From positions 1-10,776 of the forward strand of contig JBGPGW010000109.1 in the NCBI GenBank assembly GCA_041484095.1: 10,776 nucleotides of DNA, in the 5' to 3' direction. The stretch comes from JBGPGW01 sp041484095 (lineage in GTDB: Bacteria > Pseudomonadota > Alphaproteobacteria > CADEGL01). The notes beneath the pieces were generated by a model. It searched no databases and was not told where the DNA came from. It was given only the letters and a program-made list of their open reading frames with translations. Each line of letters begins with the position of its first letter. Position 1 is the stretch's first letter. Positions 6,687 through 10,776 of this stretch are shown here, one piece after another. Position numbers and translations under genes: made by a program.

Positions 6687-7760
6687 TCAATACAGCCACG
6701 CGCCGGTGTCGTGGAGCTCCCACACTTCGAGCGTGCGGCCGCCCTTGTCCATCTCCGTCCGGCGCGTGAAGCGCACGCGCCCGTTCATGATGCGCGCGCA
6801 CATGGCGGGGAAGGCGAAATGGGCGCGGCGGAGCTCCTCCCCGCAATCGGGATCGAAGGGCTTGAAGGAGGGCCGGGTGATCGCGCGGCGCGTGGGCCCG
6901 AGCGTCTCGACCGTCACCTCCTCCTCGGCGGCCGCAAGAAGCGTCGCGAGGAACCGCGTCACATCGTCGAGCCCGTTGCCCGCGATGCCCATGCGCGCCT
7001 TGAGCTCGTGCACGTACTGCACCGCGACGAGCGAGAGCGCCTGCTCGATCATGTGGCAGGCGGGCTTCAAGCCATAGGCGGTCCAGAGCGAATGCGTGGT
7101 GGTGCGGACATAGCCGGCCCCGTATTTGCGCTTGGCCTTCAAGAGGCGCGCCTCCGGCCAGACGGCGGGATCGAGCTTGGGCGCCCGCTCCGGGTCGAAT
7201 TCGGGCGATGAGGTGCAGGGGATGTAGCGCACCGCCATCTCCGGCGTGATGGGGCGGTCGTATTCGATGAAGTAGCCTTCATCGTAGGGCTCGCCGTCCT
7301 GGTAGAACTTCGTGCAGACATAGCCGAGATTGGGGCAGCCCATCTTCTCCGCGTTCTTCGCGTGCCAGGCCTGGAACACGGCGCGCTGCACCTTGCTCGG
7401 CACCGCGAGGATGCCGAGCCCGTGATAGAAGATCGCGGGCTGGGTGTAGCGGATCCACGCCTTCTTCGGGGACTCCTCGGCGTATTCGAGGCTGAGCCCG
7501 CCGATCGCGTTGGAGAGGTAGTGGTACTTGGCCGCCGCGACCGCCGGCGCGTCGCCCCCGATGCCGAGCTTCTTCAAGCCATCGAGATAATGCCCCTCCT
7601 GGTGCATGCCCAGGATGACGAGCTTGAAGCGCGCGAAGTCGTCCGAGCCCCGCTCGCGCAGCACCATGAGCTGCATGCCGCCGGTCTGGCGCAGCCACAC
7701 CATATGCGCGAGCTCGCAATCGCGGCGCAGCGCGGCGATGTCGTCGGTTGGTTTCGGCAT
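6687..7760 (-). CDS. Uncharacterised cytosolic protein, possibly ATC-hydrolase-like
   Basis: 357 residues with no signal peptide or membrane helix. I do not recognise the family with confidence. Visible segments are a helical N-terminus (RRDCELAHMVWLRQTGG), GMHQEGHYLDGLKKLGIGG, KKAWIRYTQPAIFYHGLG, a middle part with C, H and acidic residues (NLGYVCTKFYQDGEPYDEGYF), SLWTAYGLKPACHMIEQAL, and a basic end RFTRRTEMDKGG...DTGAWLY. The layout faintly recalls L-2-amino-thiazoline-4-carboxylate hydrolase-like proteins, which would fit the hydantoinase-type neighbourhood, but this is a weak guess. The ATG at 7760 has AGGGGAG (7771-7765) four bases upstream, a strong ribosome site. It is followed at 13 bp by the His-tailed transporter. 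Its final 26 codons are duplicated beyond that transporter. Confidence 0.85.
   Translation of the reverse strand: MPKPTDDIAALRRDCELAHMVWLRQTGGMQLMVLRERGSDDFARFKLVILGMHQEGHYLDGLKKLGIGGDAPAVAAAKYHYLSNAIGGLSLEYAEESPKKAWIRYTQPAIFYHGLGILAVPSKVQRAVFQAWHAKNAEKMGCPNLGYVCTKFYQDGEPYDEGYFIEYDRPITPEMAVRYIPCTSSPEFDPERAPKLDPAVWPEARLLKAKRKYGAGYVRTTTHSLWTAYGLKPACHMIEQALSLVAVQYVHELKARMGIAGNGLDDVTRFLATLLAAAEEEVTVETLGPTRRAITRPSFKPFDPDCGEELRRAHFAFPAMCARIMNGRVRFTRRTEMDKGGRTLEVWELHDTGAWLY
6692..6770. repeat. ~79 bp direct repeat, right copy
   Basis: This is the 3' end of the intact 6687-7760 gene. It matches 5495-5573 at 75 of 79 positions, in the same orientation. Recombination between the copies would delete the second EamA gene. 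Confidence 0.85.
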
Positions 7761-7847
7761 GGCGCTCCCCTGGTTCGTGTCGGAACAACTATAGGGGAGG
7801 GGCGGCAGAGGGGCTGTATTCGTGTCAATTCGACCTCAATCCAATAG

Positions 7848-7908
7848 CTGCATACAAATTTTCTTATATAAAATTAATCATTTGGGCTATTATAAAAATT
7901 ATATGCAG
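7848..7908. repeat. Imperfect 21-bp inverted repeat in the AT-rich leader
   Basis: Bases 7848-7868 and the complement of 7888-7908 match at 17 of 21 positions, with a perfect outer CTGCATA/TATGCAG. The loop is 19 bases. It sits right at the composition boundary. It could be a protein-binding palindrome, a leftover recombination end or a weak transcript hairpin; nothing decides between these. Confidence 0.45.
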
Positions 7909-8062
7909 TATGACCTGATTGCTATTCTGTGGCACAGCATGGGCAGACAATAGTGTCGAGCGATCAAAAGTATATTAACTATTTGTTTTAACGTATAAAA
8001 TTATCTATCCCCTAAGTGGGACATCTCTCCGAGATTTGCTATAGAAGAGCAATTGGGTAATT

Positions 8063-8263
8063 ATGCAAGTAAAATTGTATGTATCACAAGAAGATATTCA
8101 TATATTAAATAAAATTATAAAATATTATTCATATTTTTCAGTATGTTATGTTTATTACATCAAGATGCATGTTGATTTTGTGTTAAATCGTGATATATTA
8201 AAAAATATTGAAACTGGATGTGAGGAGCTGAGATGGCCGACGATGACGAAATCGAGGCGATGA
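8063..8263 (+). CDS. Doubtful small AT-rich ORF
   Basis: A 66-residue frame begins MQVKLYVSQEDIHILNKII and runs stop-free through DNA so AT-rich that stops should be frequent. G is more common at first codon positions than at second positions, as in real genes. Against it, there is no good ribosome site before 8063, the tail (from EELRWPTMTKSRR) overlaps the next gene's start by 31 bp in another frame, and no family is recognised. If real it would be a small leader gene of the following operon. Confidence 0.2.
   Translation: MQVKLYVSQEDIHILNKIIKYYSYFSVCYVYYIKMHVDFVLNRDILKNIETGCEELRWPTMTKSRR
8172..8199 (+). promoter_or_regulatory. Candidate sigma-70-type promoter for the 8233 operon
   Basis: TTGATT at 8172-8177 and TATATT at 8194-8199 are separated by 16 bases and lie 34 bases before the start codon at 8233. 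The match is 4/6 and 5/6 to consensus. In AT-rich DNA such matches arise easily, so this is only a candidate. Confidence 0.3.
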
Positions 8264-8760
8264 AAAAGATTGCGACAGCACTGGAACCGCTGGATGACGC
8301 TGCTCGTCATAGGGCGTTGCAGTGGGCGACAAGCCGCTACCGGGCGGTTAAGCCCGGCGACGCAGTAGGCACGACGATAATGAGGACCTCGGAGATGGGC
8401 GGAGACACCCAAGCAAACGCGTCTCCGTATCAAACGTTCGCCGAGCTGTTCGAGGCGGCAAATCCTGGCACTGAAAGGGACAAGGCCCTTGTCGCTGCGT
8501 ACTGGATTCAGGTTTGCCAAAACGTGGGCAGTTTTCCGTCGCAGTTGCTAAACGCAGAACTAAAGGACCTGGGGCATGGCATTGGAAATATCACCGAGGC
8601 TCTCACTCAACTGAAGAACGAGCGCCCAGCGCTTATTCTTCAACTGAAGAAAAGCGGAACATCCAAGCAAGCCCGCAAGACCTACAAGCTGACGCAAGAG
8701 GGTGCCAAACGCGTCCAACTAATGACAACTAGACCAACCTCTCCGAGCGAGCCGGAATAA
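8233..8760 (+). CDS. Uncharacterised protein with C-terminal winged-helix-like domain
   Basis: 175 residues, no signal or membrane segment. Residues 11-36 (IATALEPLDDAARHRALQW) form a short helical module seen at the start of many uncharacterised bacterial proteins. Residues about 41-66 look like a linker. Residues about 82-164 look like a winged helix: DKALVAAYWIQVC, then FPSQLLNAELKDLGHGIGNI as helix-turn-helix, and a wing ending in KQARKTYKLTQEGAKRV. I recall this layout from widespread proteins of unknown function; no enzyme motif is seen. A regulatory or nucleic-acid/protein-binding adaptor role is likely (inference). GAGGAG at 8222-8227 lies five bases before the ATG. It is followed by a second gene of similar architecture 14 bp later. 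GC is lower than in the genes left of 7800, suggesting acquisition. Confidence 0.82.
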   Translation: MADDDEIEAMKKIATALEPLDDAARHRALQWATSRYRAVKPGDAVGTTIMRTSEMGGDTQANASPYQTFAELFEAANPGTERDKALVAAYWIQVCQNVGSFPSQLLNAELKDLGHGIGNITEALTQLKNERPALILQLKKSGTSKQARKTYKLTQEGAKRVQLMTTRPTSPSEPE

Positions 8761-8764
8761 CGAT

Positions 8765-8768
8765 GGAG
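8765..8768 (+). promoter_or_regulatory. Ribosome binding site deciding the start of the second island gene
   Basis: GGAG lies six bases before the ATG at 8775. The earlier in-frame ATG at 8763 is only two bases after the previous stop and has no comparable site, so 8775 is preferred. Later in-frame ATGs (8790, 8805) are less well placed. Confidence 0.5.
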
Positions 8769-8774
8769 TTGGTA

Positions 8775-9377
8775 ATGCAGAATATTTCCATGAGCACTAA
8801 GTTGATGATCAATCTGCGAGATGGAATCGTAACTGTTGAGGGCAGCGAGGAATTCGTCCGTACCATTTATCAGGACTTCAAGGAGCGGATTGCCAAGCTC
8901 ACCATATTTCCAGCTGAGCCGCCGAGGCAGCTTGAGCGGCACAGCAGCAGCTCTGAGGAAATAGCCGAACACATTCCGCATCGAAAGATCAAATCTCACA
9001 GACCGCCCAATGCGGTGATCAAAAAGCCACGGACGGATAGCTATAAACTGAACTTCAATACCAATCTCAATCTTGCCGGGCTCGATACGTTTTATGACGA
9101 ATGGGCACCGAGAAATAACTTCGAAAAGATTCTTATCTTCGCGATTTTTCTACGAGATCGGCTTCAAATAGCGCCGTGCACGGCCGGTGACATTTACACC
9201 TGCTTCCACACGCTGAAGAGCAAAACGAAAACGCCGGAAGCATTCGTGCAAGCATTTCGCGATGCACAACATAGAACACACTTCATCGAGTTCACATCAC
9301 CTCAGGCCGTTCAAATAACAATAGCAGGTGATAATCACTTCAATCAGAAGCTTAAGGAGAAGGGATCAGCTAGGTGA
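8775..9377 (+). CDS. Uncharacterised protein, beta-beta-alpha module plus winged-helix-like domain
   Basis: 200 residues from the preferred start (204 from 8763). Residues about 11-39 (MINLRDGIVTVEGSEEFVRT...) fit a strand-turn-strand-helix module with the E-G-S-E-E-F-V signature seen in many uncharacterised bacterial and archaeal proteins. Residues 42-95 are a polar, basic linker (HRKIKSHRPPNAVIKKPR). Residues about 102-190 (LDTFYDEWAPRNNFEKILIFAIFL, then TAGDIYTCFHTL, then QITIAGDNHF) resemble a winged helix and align loosely with residues 82-164 of the preceding protein. No catalytic motif is visible. The 14-bp spacing makes the pair an operon. It ends where an integrase fragment begins, overlapping by 4 bp. 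Its codon use is the most AT-rich of the clear genes here. Confidence 0.8.
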   Translation: MQNISMSTKLMINLRDGIVTVEGSEEFVRTIYQDFKERIAKLTIFPAEPPRQLERHSSSSEEIAEHIPHRKIKSHRPPNAVIKKPRTDSYKLNFNTNLNLAGLDTFYDEWAPRNNFEKILIFAIFLRDRLQIAPCTAGDIYTCFHTLKSKTKTPEAFVQAFRDAQHRTHFIEFTSPQAVQITIAGDNHFNQKLKEKGSAR

Positions 9378-9523
9378 TACGTCACGCGCTCACTGGGCAT
9401 GTGGGCGGCGGTGTCGGGAGGACTTATGGACGAGGAGTGCCTCTCACTGTTCTTTCGGAGGCGATTGCAAAGATCGCTTACAAGGGTTTGAATTTGAGCG
9501 CGCTCCATAGCGCCCGGAGGTAG
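9374..9523 (+). pseudogene. C-terminal fragment of a tyrosine recombinase/phage integrase
   Basis: A 49-codon frame, opened by a TAG at 9371-9373 and closed by TAG at 9521-9523, reads VIRHALTGHVGGGVGRTYGR and then a helical end with LSEAIAKIAYKGLNLSAL. The LTGH motif (H at 9398-9400) is followed by a tyrosine nine residues later (9425-9427), the H-x8-Y spacing of the active site in tyrosine recombinases. The tail with Y-x-G-L-x-L-x-x-L is typical of alphaproteobacterial phage integrases. The N-terminal domain and the R and H-x-x-R motifs are absent. Bases upstream code for another protein in a different frame, so this is a truncated remnant. The GGAGG in its last codons (9516-9520) serves the next gene. 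Confidence 0.72.
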
Positions 9524-9525
9524 TC

Positions 9526-10236
9526 ATGTTCAAGATCGCTGTGGGAGTCATTTTGAGCCTTCTAGCGGCGTGTACGACTCACGAGGACGCCATGAAGTCC
9601 TGGGTCGGATACCCAGTCTCCAATCTTATGAAGCAGTGGGGTCCCCCGGACAAACAAGCCAAGCTGGACGACGGGTCCACGATCATGGAGTGGGGAGCCC
9701 CGCGCACGACCGTCCTGCCGGTCATCCAGGGCACGACCGGCGTAGCGAACATTCAGGCACTCGGGACGACCAACTACTCGTCTCTCAGCACTCAGGGTGC
9801 GACTGATTACTCACCGTTCCCTCCCGCCACACTCAGTGCATCGTCCCGTTCCACGGGAGGCTGTCACACCCGCGCGAGGGCAGCGGGGCACATAACGGGG
9901 ACGCGGGGGAACTGCGCAACGTGGGGCTATTCCGCGTGGCATCAGGGGGACGTGGTAACGACTGGCCTTATGTGTCCGGGAGAGTGGGCTACTGGCACAC
10001 ATTCACAGGGTGACATATGCGAGCCGCGCCGGGCGGCCGTTTCCCCCCATGCCCCCGGCCTCGAAGGCGGCGACTGGAATAAGGAGGGCCAGGGTGGGGG
10101 TCGGATTGAGGGGCGGAAAGTGAGGGCGAATGACAGCGACACGGCGCGAGCCGTCGTCTTGGGGTCGCCTGATCTAGAAGGACTCGTGAAGGGCTCAAGG
10201 GGCAGCCGAGCGTGCGTGAAGACGAGGCACAGTTGA
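9526..10236 (+). CDS. Small lipoprotein, C-terminus probably disrupted
   Basis: The ATG at 9526 has GGAGG (9516-9520) five bases upstream. Residues 1-16 (MFKIAVGVILSLLAAC) are a lipoprotein signal with lipobox L-A-A-C16, so the product should be a lipid-anchored envelope protein. Residues 25-60 (SWVGYPVSNLMKQWGPPDKQ, then DDGSTIMEWG) match small SmpA/BamE-like lipoproteins with the W-G-x-P turn. Relatives end about 120-150 residues in, with a Cys, a short strand and G-x-I-x-x-x-x-x-G-N-x-C. GHITGTRGNC at 121-130 fits that end, but the segment before it reads better in another frame (CIVPFH at about 9837-9854). The open frame then runs on to 10236 through unconvincing R/G-rich sequence. One or two indels, natural or sequencing errors, are likely. 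The first 100 residues are reliable and the end is not. Confidence 0.55.
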   Translation: MFKIAVGVILSLLAACTTHEDAMKSWVGYPVSNLMKQWGPPDKQAKLDDGSTIMEWGAPRTTVLPVIQGTTGVANIQALGTTNYSSLSTQGATDYSPFPPATLSASSRSTGGCHTRARAAGHITGTRGNCATWGYSAWHQGDVVTTGLMCPGEWATGTHSQGDICEPRRAAVSPHAPGLEGGDWNKEGQGGGRIEGRKVRANDSDTARAVVLGSPDLEGLVKGSRGSRACVKTRHS

Positions 10237-10404
10237 TCATGCCTCAGGAGGGTAGGCGGGCGGGGTGTGAAGACTTGGGCACTACTTGAGACGGCCAACG
10301 CCTAAAGCAGAGACTGATCAAGTCTTTCGTCTACCGTTGGAAACGCAAAGCGCGTCGGGCTTTCTGAGCCTCGCGCGTCAATGCGTGTGCCGTGATTGTG
10401 CCGC
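9916..10404. other. Stretch without a recognisable gene
   Basis: After the lipoprotein-like segment, the frames on both strands are G/R- or P/S/R-rich and match nothing I know. A frame ending at 10013 (LRNVGLFRVASGGRGNDWPY) looks somewhat protein-like but has no start. Interleaved inverted repeats are present at 10270-10277 with 10319-10326 and at 10295-10300 with 10335-10340. No tRNA, rRNA or clear terminator was found. It may be decayed sequence. Confidence 0.45.
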
Positions 10405-10638
10405 TCAGTGCCCGGAAGGGCTTGAGGAGCGCCGCGTGGCTTGCGCCAGCTTGCGTGTCTCACGTCGCTTTTGGCTGGCTTCTACACGTGCGGCGCGACG
10501 TTCCTCGACCGGGCTTAGGTCGCGTGTGATCACATCTTGGGGTGACGGGGCAGTCGCCTCATCAATTAGACGCGCTTCCTTGATGCGTTCCGCGTAGCGC
10601 TTGCGACGGGCGAGGGTGGCATCAGACAGCGCGCTCAT
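10405..10638 (-). CDS. Small charged protein of unknown function
   Basis: 77 residues, rich in R, K, E and A, predicted mostly helical (ATLARRKRYAERIKEARLID, then SPVEERRAARVEASQKRRE). It has no signal or membrane segment and resembles no family I recognise. The ATG at 10638 overlaps the stop of the upstream gene (ATGA at 10638-10635), which indicates translational coupling and supports the start. Small basic genes in such overlaps are common in prophages and integrated elements; that origin is inferred. The opposite-strand frame here (10286-10597) has no ribosome site and an R/S-rich product, and is taken as its shadow. Confidence 0.55.
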   Translation of the reverse strand: MSALSDATLARRKRYAERIKEARLIDEATAPSPQDVITRDLSPVEERRAARVEASQKRRETRKLAQATRRSSSPSGH

Positions 10639-10776
10639 GACACGACGCGGTCACACGGGACGATATCGGCTACCAGTTCTTCGATGCTGGCATACTCACC
10701 AATGCCGTTCGGCTGACCATCGTCTCCCTCACCAAACAGCACTTCATATCCCGCCAATCCGTTCGCCTTGGCGATC
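10635..10776 (-). CDS. C-terminal end of an unknown protein (5' end outside window)
   Basis: An open frame enters from the right edge (first full codon at 10775) and gives 46 residues before TGA at 10637-10635. It reads IAKANGLAGYEVLFGEGDDG, then GIGEYASIEELVAD and a short C-terminal tail DRVVS. The codon pattern and the 4-base ATGA overlap with the next gene support it as real. The acidic G/D-rich segment and predicted helix suggest a globular domain end; the family is not recognisable from this piece. Confidence 0.6.
   Translation of the reverse strand, partial: IAKANGLAGYEVLFGEGDDGQPNGIGEYASIEELVADIVPCDRVVS

Larger units (their letters stand above)
7772..8232. other. AT-rich leader region, possible left edge of an island
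   Basis: Composition drops sharply from GC-rich to strongly AT-rich at about 7835-7860 and stays so to about 8215. No RNA gene is recognised. It holds the ribosome site and upstream region of the leftward gene (to about 7800), an imperfect inverted repeat (7848-7908), a short perfect hairpin ATCTC-TCC-GAGAT near 8023-8035, one doubtful small open frame from 8063, and a candidate rightward promoter at 8172-8199. Such AT-rich leaders are common upstream of horizontally acquired genes, where they attract nucleoid silencers. That role is inferred here. Confidence 0.6.

Noticed and set aside
7788..7828. TTGACA (7828-7823, - strand) and TATAGT (7793-7788, - strand) as a promoter for the 7760 gene
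   Set aside because: Each box is good alone, but the 29-base spacing is too long for a sigma-70 promoter.
9426..9491. A 21-codon micro-ORF (MDEECLSLFF...) with a good GGGAGGA upstream
   Set aside because: It lies inside the integrase-like frame, which has a specific active-site pattern, and the micro-ORF shows no support beyond the ribosome-site match.
9807..10013. Frame ending in RVGYWHTFTG considered as a diversity-generating retroelement variable region
   Set aside because: No near-copy template repeat and no reverse transcriptase were found in the window; the resemblance is too vague.
7800..10776. CRISPR array, tRNA attachment site or retron
   Set aside because: No regularly spaced repeats, no tRNA-like T-arm signature and no reverse transcriptase were seen on either strand.

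Overview
The window looks like a chromosomal segment of a GC-rich alphaproteobacterium, probably of the Rhizobiales/Hyphomicrobiales type. This is inferred from the high GC of the first 7.8 kb, the hydantoinase/oxoprolinase operon, two EamA-family exporters, and GC-rich hairpin repeats of the kind common between genes in that order. No rRNA or tRNA is present to fix the taxonomy.

Positions 1-4104 (+ strand) hold a compact catabolic operon. It has the C-terminal half of a HyuA-type hydantoinase/5-oxoprolinase subunit, a TPR protein fused to a putative 2OG-Fe(II) oxygenase domain that starts 1 bp after hyuA, and a complete HyuB-type subunit. Positions 4101-5060 (- strand) encode an EamA/DMT transporter whose stop codon overlaps the hyuB stop in a shared CTAG. 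Positions 5061-5584 are an intergenic zone with GC-rich palindromic repeats and a 28-codon remnant of the 3' end of a gene that is intact at 6687-7760. Positions 5585-7760 (- strand) hold that intact gene of unknown function and, 13 bp downstream, a second EamA transporter with a long histidine-rich C-terminal tail. An almost identical ~79 bp direct repeat therefore brackets the second transporter.

At about 7800 the character changes abruptly. A ~400 bp very AT-rich stretch leads into a two-gene operon (8233-9377) of intermediate GC. It encodes two small uncharacterised proteins that both appear to end in winged-helix domains. Directly after it lies a 49-codon piece of a tyrosine recombinase (9374-9523) that keeps the LTGH motif and a tyrosine at the family spacing. 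This suggests the region is, or was, a mobile island. It is followed by a small lipoprotein gene whose C-terminus looks scrambled, ~490 bp without a recognisable gene, and two overlapping minus-strand genes at the right edge (one small and charged, one cut by the window end).

The best candidate for an undescribed system is the two-gene winged-helix module with its AT-rich leader next to the integrase remnant. Its function cannot be read from the sequence. The best-supported structural oddity is the duplicated gene end bracketing the His-tailed transporter.
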